Positions 46,008 to 58,636 of a stretch of 64,000 nt of DNA are shown in pieces. How positions within the stretch are numbered: the stretch's first letter is position 1; each line of letters starts with the position of its first letter. The position numbers and the translations under genes were made by a program. Source of the stretch: Bisporella sp. PMI_857 (Eukaryota; Ascomycota; Leotiomycetes; Helotiales; Helotiaceae); NCBI GenBank assembly GCA_021307315.1, contig JAJSPD010000079.1, forward strand, positions 1-64,000, given 5' to 3'. The notes under the pieces are model-generated. The model was given only the letters and a program-made list of their open reading frames with translations. It did no database searches and was not told the DNA's origin.

Positions 46008-47470
46008 AATGCTTGATCCGTAGGTCCGTACCAATTTAGTAATCACTAGATTTTACTTGGGTTATTTATTCTTACCGCGAGCCGCCAAATCATGGATGGG
46101 TGGGCCTCCTTGGCATTGGTATGGTTCTTTTTCGCAAATTTGTGGGCTTAGTGTTTTAAGGAATTATGATACAGCTCATCACTGGAAATTGCGGTAATCG
46201 AAAATTGAATGATTCAGTGGGTGTTTACACCAAGTGGAGCTGGGGTTGGTGTGTGCCTTTTGTTAGGTCGCGTCAATGCCCTGTTAGATTTTCTCCCTTA
46301 CAATGATTCGATTTTTTTATCGTACTATTAGATCTAAATTACATCCTCGTTCACTTCGCCACATGTTGTCTTGTAATCGCCCACGAGATTGAGGATATAG
46401 TCCTTGTACTCGTCACTCCAAGTCTTGTAGCCGTTTGCTTGTTGCACCTGGAACCTGCCTCCTCTTTATCCTTCCTCTTATCTTTCTTATCCTCGAGACC
46501 TGTTCTTAAGTTCCGGCGATGGCGCTTAGGGCAACGACCTTCTGATTGTTAAATTCAGAGTAAATCTCTGTGTTTATGTGGCATTTGGGAATGGTGCTCC
46601 TCCATCAAACACCGAACCTCTAGAACGGCCTGACGATGATTAGGATTCAGTATGTCGTATTTTGTAATTCCTTTCGACGGTAACCCTTTCGGATCTGTAA
46701 ACAAAGAGATGTGGGCCCTTCTGTGTGATATGTCACATAGCTCGGATCTCTCGTGTAGAATCTTCCGGCACCTAAATTGTGTTAGCCAAGATGTTAAGAG
46801 GTCTCTCGGTTCAAAGACCAACCTTCCTGCCAAGATGCCACAAGCACTTTCATTTTGCATCACAGTAGATGCAAACAAAGCCCTTGAATGTCGTCAAGCC
46901 CATCCATCACGATTACACAATTACCAGAAAAAAATAAACCTTCTTTCTCGAGCCCTACTTTTCCGGTTTATGGAAAACTTAAGAAAATTCGCGGAGAGCT
47001 TCCATTGCTCTCCGTTTAGCTTTTCTTTCTTGAATATATACAGGTCTTTTGATGAACTAAGTCGCTTACAGCCTATGACAGTGGCCTAGTCATTGTGAAC
47101 CCTGGAAGGGTGGTAATGATGGCTGAGCTTTGGGGGATTACTCTGCATGCACAACATACATTCATCACATAGCTGGTTTGGCCTGACAACAATCGTCCAA
47201 CAGACGAACACACCGTGCTGTGTCTACTAGCCAGAACCCAAGGCATCGTCATGAATTAGAGACTAGAGTGTAAAATGAAGTGGTATAACGGGATGCAAAT
47301 AGATATTCAGAACCTCTTTCTTATTGATAAACAGCTGTCCTGCTGCGGGCCAGAAGGATCAATCCCAAATTTTGCCTTTCACACTTGACCTAGTAAATTG
47401 ATTTCAACAACTACATCCGAAACTTTTGTGCCTTGCAAGTCTCATGTTACACTTTTCCATCAATTGACTC
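46008..47470. other. Intergenic, weak minus-strand coding traces
   Basis: Minus-strand frame 46878-46555 and its continuation show protein-like stretches interrupted by stops, and a plus-strand frame (46652-47089) overlaps it. I recognise no family in either. It may be another relic but is not annotated as a gene. Confidence 0.4.
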
Positions 47471-48019
47471 CTATATCTTGCTCTCGAACGTATCAGGTCT
47501 TGCCTTGATCCTCTTGTGATCCACTCCACTTCGCAGTCGCTTGATCAAGTCTTCGGGATCGAAAGGGACGCCAATGGGGTTGGCATTGAAATACTTTGAC
47601 ATCATGAACTCCGTGGCTTCCTCAGGCGTATCAAAATTGTCGACTTGCGTTTCAATCTGGTTACCATCTGGATCGGCATAATAGATGCTTGTCGTCGGAC
47701 CGTGGTTAAGGCACATGATGGGGAGGATCCCAAGGTCTTTACGCTGCGAATAGGCCTGCGTAAGCTCCTCTAGTGTGTTGTACGAGAATGCAGTGTGCTC
47801 GAGGCCTGCCGTCTCGGTGTCTTTGTCTTTCAGGCCTGGAATGGAAGCAATGGCGATTCGGTGATGCTCGTCGTCGTAAGTGATAAATGATAAGAAATTA
47901 TTCTCGAAGCTCGCAGAGCCACCCAAGAAGGTCTTGTAGAAGACGCACATTTCCTTGAATCTGCCTGTACGGAGAACCACGTGGGCCAATTTTGAGGGGC
48001 TAAGAACTTTGTGCGCCAT
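47471..48019 (-). CDS. VOC-fold (glyoxalase/extradiol dioxygenase-like) protein
   Basis: The gene is a single exon of 182 residues. It has the vicinal oxygen chelate pattern: SKLAHVVLRTGRFKEMCVFY with the first metal-binding His, GLEHTAFSY with the second, and YYADPDGNQIETQVDN with the Glu. This arrangement fits a catechol 2,3-dioxygenase-like protein (PF00903). The C-terminal tail (GVPFDPEDLIKRLRSG) is typical of fungal and bacterial biphenyl-2,3-diol dioxygenase-like members. The likely role is metal-dependent cleavage or rearrangement of an aromatic or dihydroxylated substrate; the substrate is not known. It is transcribed divergently from the flavin hydroxylase 0.86 kb away, which would suit an aromatic-catabolic pair. 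Confidence 0.9.
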   Translation of the reverse strand: MAHKVLSPSKLAHVVLRTGRFKEMCVFYKTFLGGSASFENNFLSFITYDDEHHRIAIASIPGLKDKDTETAGLEHTAFSYNTLEELTQAYSQRKDLGILPIMCLNHGPTTSIYYADPDGNQIETQVDNFDTPEEATEFMMSKYFNANPIGVPFDPEDLIKRLRSGVDHKRIKARPDTFESKI

Positions 48020-48880
48020 GATGCTGTTGAGGCCGCTTAGAAAGGAGACGAGATTGGCAAATAAACTATTGTATTTATATTGGGCGGATGCACTCTCAAG
48101 TAGTTAAAGCATCGCTTCCACATGCTATAAAGATTCACACCCCGGATGAATGAGCGCGACAATAAATGCGGATACGTAGATTGTGCGGGGTATAAACGCG
48201 CATCAGTATTATTCTCTTCCTACAAAGGGCCAGTTGAAAAGTCTACATAGAAACATGCGCCATAAATTGCTGTAAACAGTAAATAACCTGTAAACTTTGA
48301 AAAACATTCGCTAGAGAAGCCTATAGGGGGACCTGGTTACAAGGTTCGAGCGCGGTAATAGCTCTGCCAGCAACATACTTTATAATTACAGCGCATTATA
48401 TGGCGCCACGCTATATTCTCCAGTGGCCAGGCCCTTCATTGTTTGTGCTGCCTCTACAAGAGTTATATCCTCCGCGGGGACACCACAAAAGTTAGATCCT
48501 TAGTCCGGACCCCGCATTTAAGTTTACGGATGTCTCGGGTCGAGTCCAAAGTCTGCACTCCAACAGAAAAGATAGTCCGCGGATTAAATAAAATAAAGGA
48601 GGTTTGTCTGAAGCATTTCGGATACTAGAGTGTGCTGAGGTCCGGGCACGCATATTTGCCAATGATTAGACTTAGAAAGTGAGGGCTGTTTAAATCATCT
48701 TCCGTTCAACCGTGCCAAAATATAGAAGACGGGAGAGCCGGAACAGGGTAGGTTCTCTCAAAGAGGGTTTGTGTTTTGAATTACAGTAGACTGAAGAAGC
48801 CATAAGTAGTCCAAACCCATGTCTCTTATTCTCCTGGTCATGCTCTCTTCCCGTCAAACGCATGCAAGCATAGTAATACA
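48020..48880. other. Divergent intergenic region between VOC and flavin hydroxylase genes
   Basis: No gene was seen. Two facing promoters are expected here; plus-strand frame 48443-48628 is unsupported. Confidence 0.5.
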
Positions 48881-50810
48881 ATGTCTATCGACGTAGAGGT
48901 GATCATTGTTGGTGGCGGAGGTGGGCTACGCATCTCAAGTTCTTTCTTGTCCTTGCATAGAGGAACTAATACACTGCCCAGGCTGCGGTTTGTCACTCTC
49001 GAGCTTTCTCTCAGACTATGGAATCTCGCACGTATTGTTTGAACGACACTCGGGAACCTCCAAGCTCCCGAAGGCACATCTACTTAACCAGCGGACGATG
49101 GAGATATTCCGACAACATGACATGGCTGGTGCAATTCTTAAACAAGCAGCTACTATTCGCAACTTCGGGCGTGTAAAGTGGGTGACTTCTCTTGGAGGTG
49201 GTGACGAGTTTGATCGCAAGGACTACGGGAGTGTAAATTGTTTTGGCGGTGGTGGTTTTGGCCTCGATAACCCTTACGTGTAGGTCCGTCATTTTTTCCT
49301 CTTCGTGAACTCTAGGGCTAACTTCACCTTCAGACGAGATTGCCCTATTGGATCTACAAATTTGCCGCAGCTTCGTCTTGAGCCAATCCTACGCCACATT
49401 GCCGAAAAGCGAAACTCTCAAGGCATTATGTTCAATCACAATGTCACTCATGCTACGCAGTCGAACGACTCTGTTACAGCTCATGTTACCGATGGTGCGG
49501 GATCAGCATTTACACTTCGCTCAAAATATCTTGTCGGCGCAGATGGGGGGAAAACGATAGGGAATATAGTCGGAATTGAGATGGGTGGCATCCCGGCTGG
49601 CTTCGCTCGTATCGTCACCGTCCATTTCAAAGCCGATCTTCACGAATATTGGGATGAGCAAGACTTCCTTGTAAACATCATCAACTCTAATGGTGACGCA
49701 GGGTTGTTGCCAATAGGTCCAACTTGGGGCCGCAAGTCCGAGGAGTGGATTATGCATTTGACCAATCCAACCTCGAGCGCCACAGAAAATCCACCTCTCT
49801 TGGATAAGGAGAGTGTTGTGCAGATGATTCAAATTGTGCTGAAGATCCCTGACCTTGAGGTGGTCGTTCTACAAGTCAGCCCATGGGAGCCCGAATGTGT
49901 CCTGGCGTCTGAGTACAGAAAAGGTCGTATATTTGTCGCCGGAGATGCAGCACATCGGCACCCACCCACTGGCGGCCTGGGACTGAATACAGGCATCGCA
50001 GACGCTCATAATCTAGCTTGGAAACTGGCACTCGTGCTGAAAGGCCGCGCAAGCAAGAGCCTGCTTAATACTTATGAGGTTGAACGGCGGCCGGCTGGAA
50101 AACGCAACTGTGATTGGGCTATGATGGCGATGATGAATCGGGCAGTCCTCAGCGTGGCTATTGGAATAAATCGAGGTGACGAGTTGCGCAACATGTGGCG
50201 ACTTGTCCATCTGTTCGAAGACTCGGAAGGCGGAGTGGCCACCCGTGCGCTTTTGCAGCAACATATTAGTACTCAAAGAGTTGAATTCAGTGCCCATAGT
50301 CTTGACATCGGATTCCCCTACGAACAAGGAGCTCTCATCTCTGATGGCTCTGCACCGCCTCCTACTGATCCAGCCGGACAGGCCTACTACCCCTCGACAC
50401 GACCGGGCCAACGGCTTCCTCATGTCTGGATTCAAAACACTGATTATCCCAACTCTGACCTGATATCCACTCATGACCTTATTGGTGTCGTGCCTCAGTT
50501 CCTTCTTATTACCGATGAAGACGGCTTGCCTTGGATAACGCAATTGGGAGTTAATAAGGCAGGGGTTAAACTCAAGGTTGTCACTATTAGTTCACTACCT
50601 ACCCAGAAAGGGGAGGCACAATATGTTTCCGTCAACAAGGACTGGGAGGCAATTAGTGAATTGCAATCAGGTGGAGCGATCCTCGTCAGACCGGACAACA
50701 TGATCGGATGGCGGTCAATTTGCCCTCCTGGGAGAAATGGAACAGAGGTAGTGCAAGCTCTGGGCAAAATTCTCGGGATGAGGTTATCAAATTTAGAATC
50801 GAAAATGTAG
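48881..50810 (+). CDS. FAD-dependent aromatic hydroxylase (phenol 2-monooxygenase/TfdB type)
   Basis: Exons are 48881-48920, 48982-49279 and 49316-50810, giving about 610 residues. The first splice rebuilds the dinucleotide motif VIIVGGGGCGLSLS. Further marks are LFERHSGTSKLPKAHLLNQRTMEIF, LPQLRLEPILRHIAE, YLVGADGGKT, the FAD-binding GDAAHRHPPTGGLGLNTGIADAHNLAWKLA, and a thioredoxin-like C-terminal domain (LITDEDGLPW, AILVRPDNMIGWR). The family (PF01494) hydroxylates phenols, chlorophenols or natural aromatics using NAD(P)H and O2. The second intron would be only 36 nt, which is unusually short but required to keep both the frame and the family alignment. Confidence 0.88.
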
Positions 50811-51397
50811 TTCAAGTATTAGTGCAGTTGCCACTAGAGTGGCGGCGCTCGGCCTGGAATAACCAATTGACCCGGTTTAACAAAAAGTGGTCCTCCACTA
50901 GCTCTCGAAGTGAGAGGTATGTGAAGATGATACCACTGGAATAATGTTTGGGCCTTTCTCCGTCGGTGATGACATAACCCGAAGTGCCGCACAAAAGCAC
51001 GCGAAATCGCGTCTCGCCACTGCCACTAAAATCGTGGCCAAAGGAGACAAATCGGATTGAAACCGCCGTAGTGTTTACGTTTTGCCGCTTCAAGACACGT
51101 TCACGGTCTCACTAAGTCAGAAAGTAGGTTAATTCCTTCCACCAATGCCTTACCAACAAACAAGAAAAGGTTCTAATGCACGGGCCAATAACCTTACGGA
51201 CCGAGGAACGCCTCCACAGCATATCGTCAAGAATTGAGCCGAGGAAATCGGGGAAATACCGGTAGGAAAGAACTGAGTGGACCAATTTGTGAATCACCAT
51301 GGCATTAAGCTAACTAGCTTATATCTCCGCAATATTGACAACCTACGCGCTGGCACCGAGTACGCACTAATGTTTCAACTCTTTTTAGCGTCGTTAG
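50811..51397. other. Intergenic, no gene recognised
   Basis: Overlapping short frames on both strands show no family content. Confidence 0.5.
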
Positions 51398-51661
51398 TTG
51401 CTTTCTCACGTTGCTTTCTTTGCAGTTCTAGAGAACATAGCTGACGTGTGGGTCCTTACTTCTAGCTTGCCCATAGTCATTGAGAAGTACCGCATCACTG
51501 CTGAAAACATATACAGCTTTGATGAGAAGTGGGTTTTGATAGGTATAGACCGTGCTATGAAAGGGATTATTACACAACTCAGAAGTCTAATTGAGAACAA
51601 TGGCTTTGTAAGGGCTTATGAGACTCACAACAATCATGAGGGAGTCGGAATACTAGTATAA
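51398..51661 (+). mobile_element. Pogo/Tc1-type transposase fragment, decayed
   Basis: The frame includes VIEKYRITAENIYSFDEKWVLIG, the conserved block before the DDE catalytic region of Pogo/Fot1-type transposases (normally NIYNFDEKGFLIG). The rest is diverged and no helix-turn-helix or later catalytic Asp was found. It is a short remnant; element ends were not identified. Confidence 0.6.
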
Positions 51662-52688
51662 TTTTAGCATATTGAATTCTATAAGAGTCAGTTCTGTTCA
51701 CCTTAGTAGACATGTGATGTGTTGTTGGAATTTTCACTGACAGCAATAGGGTGTATTAGGCAGGGAACGGATGAGAGGATCAGTGAAGGTATCACAGCGA
51801 TTGTATTCAGGCTTGTTAGGAGTGTTACGGATGATGATTATCTACAGTTCTCAGCCGTAAATATATACGTGGCAGGTATGCCCTAGCTCCTTGGCCTACT
51901 TACGTAAGCCGATTCCTGACATTCACGAAGTACCTTGATTAACCTCAGTGAAACGGCCACGCCTATTGGCTGATTTTTACTCAGTCATCTCTTGGCAAGG
52001 TTACCCGTATTTATCATTCTGTAAATAGATTCTATTCTAACTCTTCAATCAATTACATATACCCTATTTGATACTATTGCCTCCTTAGTACAAGGCCGAA
52101 TTACAGTGTGACAGAGAGTGTGGGGAGAAGCTATTACCAATTTGATATCCGCCGAATACGCGTCGATCAGAGGTGCCATCGGACTGTCCTGGACCTATCA
52201 TGACGTGCTGCTTGGCACGCTTTTCACACCTCTCACCAATTGAAATATGTCCAATAAATTATTCAAGAATGCTGGCCCGGCAGAATTCAATAAAGGCGTA
52301 GTTGGCAGGGGAGTTATGGGACCACTTTTAGTCCGTGGAAGTCAATCGATTGTTTTCATTCTTGTCGAATCCTAACAGACCAGGGTTTCTTGTAGGACTG
52401 TGTGTTTGACCCTAGATATCCCCCCTCATTCCCCACTTTGATTTAGTCTAGAGCCAGGGTCCTAGAATCTGTGTAGCGCGGGGTATCGAGACTTTCACAT
52501 TGACCCGACAATCGAGTAACCATATTTGCCATAATTTGCCGAACCTCACAAATGGAGTCCTTTGTTGGGGACAGTACTGTATGGTGCAGTATACTTATCC
52601 TCGGTGCGTCTTAAATTCCACCCTAGATTATATTTTGAGAAATCTCTCGTTCGGATACCGCAAACCACTGTTAAAACTCACGTTCACC
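51662..52688. other. 5' flank of rhamnosidase gene
   Basis: No gene was seen. The open frame from 52500 runs in phase into the rhamnosidase signal peptide but looks like leader sequence, since the signal peptide starts at 52689. Confidence 0.5.
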
Positions 52689-55505
52689 ATGCTCTATTTC
52701 TCACGAATCGTCTTGTCCATCGCAGTTGTCCTGCATGCTAGTGTCTTTTGCTCATCAACCGCTAAGGCATCGAGTTCTCGTCGTGACTTCTACCAGTATG
52801 GCAGACCTAATTTTAACACAAGGAGTCAAGTGCTGATAGACTTAGCGGGGAAATATTTCAGCCCACCAATCTTGCGTTAGGGACTACTCCTTCAACACAG
52901 TTGCAAAAGTTCCGAAGTTTTCAATTAGAGCCATCAGCACCAGTAGCGACGCTAGAATATAGATTTGAGGTTGCTGGATATCCAGTCTTTGATGTTGAAT
53001 CTTTTACCGGAAAAGTCCAGATCGAAGTCAAATACGGAGAAGAATTTCTTGCTCTCAAGAGCAACTTCTCTGATGGACCCTTTCCTTACGCTGTCACTCT
53101 TGCGAACACTTACCGCGTTGAAACCTTCGAAGTGACAGAACGTGGGCGCTTTGAAGCCTTCCTACTTCAAGGGGGCCAGAAATGGCAGTCGATTCGACTC
53201 CTTACTCCTGGCAGCATCACCTTCTCTACAGTTGGCTTCAAACCCTCGATCCCAGTCGTGGATATCAATCAGCTTCCAGGAAATTTTGATTGTGATAATG
53301 AAAATCTCAATGAAATTTGGAAGCTTGGGGCCAGAGCAGCCAGCCTGGCGTGTTTCGAGCAGGGAAGTCAGAAAACGATTTGGGAAGTGGACGACAATGG
53401 GGCCTTCATTAGAGGTATGAGATCGGGACTCAGTGCCCGAGGAGCCTTTTGGGAGGATTATACCTTGGAATTTGATGCAAGGATTGAGAGGGGAGGCATT
53501 GGTTGGACAGTAGTAAGAACCCCTTTGTTCCTTTCCTTGATGGCTAGGTAAGGCCAATCAATGTACAAATTATCACCCTTTATGAAGCCGTGCTTGGAGC
53601 GAAGTATGGCCTCATAAATCTGGTATCCGGCTTAGTATTTTCTCTGTGGCAAATATTGTATCTATAGAAGTTCCATTGTGACAATACATTGACTTGAGAC
53701 AGGCACATCCACTCGCATCGCCCAGTCGAGGTATCCAGTTAAATCTCGTTGGATGTCTCCCTAACGAGACAACGTTCGTCAATACAAATACATCCTTAAC
53801 TCCAGCAAATTCAATATTACTGGGATATGGCTACTCCTTCGTCAACGTAACGACTCTTACCTCCTACTATTTAGACACTTTCAAGACACCATTGCCTATC
53901 CGCGAAAAGACCTGGTACAAGATAAAGACAGTTCTGTCTGGCGGCCAGCATCTTGCCGTCTCGATTGATGACACCCAGGTCTTCAACACATCCTTGAAAG
54001 AGTATTATGTGTCCTACCCTGGCTATGGATTGATTTCCACTCAGGGCTCGTTCGGCTTTGGGGGGTGGCAGGACCAGGCGGGAACTATCAAGAATGTGGT
54101 TGCCTATGACAGCAACAACAAAACATCACTTTATAGTAACTCGATGACAGACGCCTCTCAAGTAATCGCCGAGTATGGTGTGCACGAGAACTACGCTTCT
54201 GTCTGCCTTGATGGCCCGAAGCGTGACCGTCTTGTGTGGCTCGGCGACTTTTACCACACAACCCGAATTATCGGTGCAAGCACCTCCCGATTTGATATTG
54301 CAAAAGGGACGCTTAATTTTCTTCTCGACTGGCAAATTCCAAGCGGTCTCTTGCCTTACGATCCGCCTATAGGCTATAATTCCTCCGTCGCTTCTGCGCC
54401 ATTTTCTGTAGGTGGTGGTCCGCTTGCGGGGTACGAAGTTGCCAGTATTATTCTACCCGATTATCAGATCCTTGGCCTGCTATCATTCGCGAACTACGTC
54501 TACCAAAGCAGAGACCTAGATTTTGCAAGGCAGACTTGGTCAAAATGGCAGCTCCAGATTAATTGGATCCTCTCACAAATAAAGCCCGCTACAGGCTTGC
54601 TCTCTCTCGTCGGAGCATTTCTAGGACCTGCGAATGGTGGCTCCGCAATCAACTGTGCCCTTGTTCAGGCACTTCACATGGCGGCTGATGTTGCTACTTC
54701 AATCAGTGATATCAAATCTGCTTCACAGTATCGTGCAACAGCTACCTCTCTAGCAGCAGCTATCAATCAACTTCTTTGGAATGACACACTAGGGATTTAC
54801 TCCCTTTCACCTACGGCAACGAATGAGTATTCGGTCAACAGTATTGCGTTCTGCATTACGTCAGGAACGGCAAACGCTACGCAAGCATCGCGCTTTATCT
54901 CCAAACTCCCTTCTCTTCGGCTTGGTCCCGGGTACAGGGACTCTACGCAAGTCAACGCCTCAGATCCGTCCTCAAATATCTCACCTAATACGAACGGCTT
55001 CTTGCTCTCTGCACTCCTCTCCCAGAATTCCACTAGCACCGCCAATACATCATTGCAGCTTCTCAGAAGTCTATGGAATCCAATGCTCACGAACCCGGAA
55101 ACGACAACAGGCGCGAGCTGGGAATATGTCGACCTTTCGGGAAATCCCGGACTAGGTTTATTCACAAGCCTTTCTCACCCATGGGGTGGCGCACCTACCT
55201 ATTTACTCACGGAATGGTTTGCAGGACTGCAGGCTGCGAAGGGAGTCGAGGGCTTTGGATATGGAAAATGGGTAATCAATCCATCTGTAGGCGTGGCCAA
55301 TGGCCTGAAGAACGCTAGTGCCAGAGTTGTCACGGCTTTTGATGGATTCCTGGAGGTACAGTGGCGTATTACTAATGGCACTACAATGGTAGTATCAGTA
55401 AAGGCACCGAGGAGGACTAGCGGGGTTTTTGAGATGGGCACGACGAGAAAAGTCTTGAGTGGAAGCGATGTGTATCAATTTACAATCAAGATAGATAAAG
55501 AGTGA
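52689..55505 (+). CDS. Secreted alpha-L-rhamnosidase-like glycoside hydrolase (GH78)
   Basis: The ATG at 52689 begins a signal peptide (MLYFSRIVLSIAVVLHASVFC). The main parts are 52.85-53512 and 53703-55505, joined by a phase-0 intron (53513-53702, GTAAGA..GACAG). Marks include EFDARIERGGIGWTV, FVNVTTLTSYYLDTFKTPLPI and LAVSIDDTQVF. DGPKRDRLVWLGDFYHT, the conserved start of the six-hairpin catalytic domain, follows, then GLLPYDPP, TGASWEYVDLSG and SLSHPWGGAPTYLLTEW. The enzyme would release rhamnose from plant glycosides or rhamnogalacturonan. Between 52790 and 52880 the frame must change: either a small intron ending at TTTCAG (52860) or a 1-nt lesion, which I could not settle. If it is a lesion, the gene is broken at its N-terminus. 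Confidence 0.83.
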
Positions 55506-58500
55506 GGGGTAAATACCCTCAAGAGAGGTGATCGATAGGGCAAGGATACCACGAATACGAAGTGGTTGATCCCATCCATTTGAAAATTAGTTGACTTTAT
55601 TCTGAAATAGGAGGCACACCCGTTTGTGGCGTTCAGTCCGTGATAATTTCCTAACTAAGCAGAATCGGATTAGAGGTCTTCGTAAACGGCGTAGATCACG
55701 TATATGGTGGTGGCATAGAGGGAGGGAGGATGAATAGAGATTGCGCAATGTAGGGCATTATTGAGGAGGGGGATAGCTGCAGAGGTATTCTGAGACGTAG
55801 CCGAGCGCCACCACTAGAGACACTAGCTAGGTGCGCAAATATTGGGAGGAACTAGCTAAACCCACTGTAAGATCCAACGACCAAAGGTGTGCAGAACCAA
55901 CACTTGGGTCATGTTCTGGGGCGTCTCCTCAGGATGCGATTGTACAAAGTGATAAATATAGCCACAGAAAATGATTCGCACCTGTGCCCCTGGAAACCGG
56001 GACTGGGATTAGCTTCCTACCTAGAATTCTCGCACCACACCACAGTTCCAAAGGAGCATTCTTTTACGTCGTTTAGGAGCTCGTATATCGTATTGCGAGA
56101 AAGGCCGACGCGCTCCGCTTTTGAAACTGCTTAGGGGGTACTCGTATTGGGCTAGCGTTTACGTGGTTGCGCATGGAAGCCCGTACTCGCGTAGCCATGG
56201 GCCATGGCTACGGGTGGACAGGATATTAAACGCTAGAAACCTCAGCCCACGCCACAAACCAGAGGAGGATCCTGTACGTAAGGTTATTGGCTGGATACGC
56301 GAGCATGCCAAGGAGGGCTAAGGAGGGTATCCATAAGAACAGCCCAACTGTAGATTATCTGTTCAAGCGTGTATACAATCAATAATATCACTTCGCTACT
56401 TGGGATCATCAATTAGCTGTTCTATCTTTCCTGCTATTAAGTCTGCTCCGTAACAGGAGGGAATCGTTCGATAGTAACGATCAATCAACCCTATCAGAGA
56501 CTCGGGAGCAATACTTACGTCGGCCCTAACTCGCGAGTTTGCTTTCATACAGGCGGCCCCGGGAACGGGGTGTCCAACTGATAAGTATCCTCTTGGCTTG
56601 CAAGGAGAAAGCAGATTCGGGACCCGTAGTTGTCGTGTGAGCTCGCAATTTTGGCGCGGAGAAAGGCACGTGCGTCCGCAAAAAAGCCAAGTATGCCGTC
56701 GAAATAGACTAGCAGGCTAGAGCTCGGCTGACCATCGATAAATTTTTGCTGCCAGGTGCGGAAGTATCACGTACTATGGGACAATAAGGGGTTCGGCACG
56801 TAAGGGATTGCCAGGGGTACGAAGGGTATAAGTAAGAGGTTTGGAGCGTAGTAGAAAGGGTGGAGATTAGTCTTTGTATCAATAGGAATGATTCGTGCCA
56901 CACTACTCCAGCACCTTACATACACGTAGCAAAAAAAAAAACCACAAAAAGGCCATCAGACGACTTCAGGCGCAAAAGTGACCCGCGTATAACTAGTTCA
57001 ACACGAGAATACGGTCGAAAAAAGCGGCATTCAAAGCGAGGAGGATTGAAGAATCAGAGATGCATCGTAAAGCACCACAAAAGAAAAATGAAAAGGTGGA
57101 TATCGGAAGCAGACATGAAGCGTATTTATTACTTTTATCAGAAACAGTTGATGTATTATACAATAAGTAGCGCGTTCATTGACACCCATGGTACCACCGC
57201 ACTATTCAGATTCCCTAGACCCTTAATATAAATATTTCAAAAATAAAAGTACCAAACGCCTCACATGCTGAAGGTCAGTCCTCAACTTGCCCACGAATTG
57301 CCTATTACTCCTTTCTCAATGGCTGATTGCCTCGTTGGATACACCGATCATACCATCGTGCATGATACCGCGATCCTTATATGCTCTCGTGAAAGGTGCC
57401 AGATCCCGGCTGTGAAAAAAGTGTTCCTCAACTCTTCAGCAAGATCCTTAAGGCCGCAAACTATGGCGCAAACTCCGCGGTGACATTTTCAAAACCGACC
57501 AGTACTCTTCATTTTGAGGAAAAATATGCAAGATGGCTAGCGTAGCATACAGACAAATCTAAATAGTTTGCATGACGGACTTGAATTCACACCCCGTTAG
57601 TTACCTCCTAGATCGACGAGCGCCTCGAATTTGTCTCGCGGAATCCCTAAGCTACCAAGAGGGCTTTCTGGGAAGACTAAGGCATGTAGAGGAATCCTCC
57701 AGGAAAGAAGGGGATGTATGGGAGGGATATCACAGGCGCGTGTGGTGTGGAGAGAGGTCTTCTAGAAGAAAGTTTCCGAGCACGGCCGGCGGCTGGAAGC
57801 ATAATCGGAAAAGGAAATGCGCTTCTCGAAGATAAAACTTGGGAGACGATGGCGCCTTAGAGAACTACCTTGGCACAACATAGGGTTCTAGAAGATTACC
57901 GTTTCCAGGATCTTGGATCCCTCTTGTCATTCGTGTTGAAAACCTTCTATGCAGAACAGAATATACGGAATTGGAACCTTTATACGCACTATAATCAACC
58001 TTTAATCTCCTAAGTTAGCTACAAAGTTTGCTTATTTGCTAAAGCGATATCTACTCTTCTTGCACGCTCTTTTTTATATTTTTCAATAACACCCCTGCCC
58101 GCAGATACTGAATCAGATCCGTTCGGTTGTGCGGCCCCTCCCAAAGAAAAGTTCAAAAAGAATTCGTTTGATACGTTAAAACGTCAACCCGAGGGAATTG
58201 TGATGGTGGTATTAAATCGTCCCGGCTTTCTAAGTAGCTCTCGATGCTTGGAACAAGGTTCTCTAGGCGCGGGGTAGTCGTCTGCCAAGCTCTTACAATT
58301 CGCATCGCCGATTCAAATAATTGCAATGACTCATAAGCTGGTACAGTATGATCGTCTAGGCTTGGCTCTCTCTGATTTGCTCCCTCTAATTAGTAAGCGT
58401 TGGGAGATGGTTAATCGATATGAAGAGAGGCCAGGTGGATGACGGAAGACGGGAAGTGAAGCTGTTGTTGTCGGGTGAATTACTGGGTCGGCTTACTCTC

Positions 58501-58636
58501 TTTGTAAAGCCTTGGCTGGCACATTTTATTTTATATATGTTGACTGCCTTGCCCTTACTTTAAACTTGAATTCGGTCATTACTTTGCATATAGTCTTCCT
58601 GCATTTGCCATTTCCACAACCCCGTCTTGACCGTAC
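55506..58636. other. Long gene-free stretch
   Basis: Open frames such as 55889-56134, 56860-57231 (lysine/arginine-rich) and 57572-57835 have no recognised content. No repeat pair was noticed. It may contain old transposon debris that I cannot classify. Confidence 0.5.

Noticed and set aside
46555..46878. Minus-strand 107-codon frame as a gene
   Set aside because: Protein-like stretches continue past stops in neighbouring frames, but no family could be named, so it is only mentioned as a possible relic.
56860..57231. Lys/Arg-rich plus-strand frame
   Set aside because: Low-complexity composition from A-rich DNA; no start context or family.
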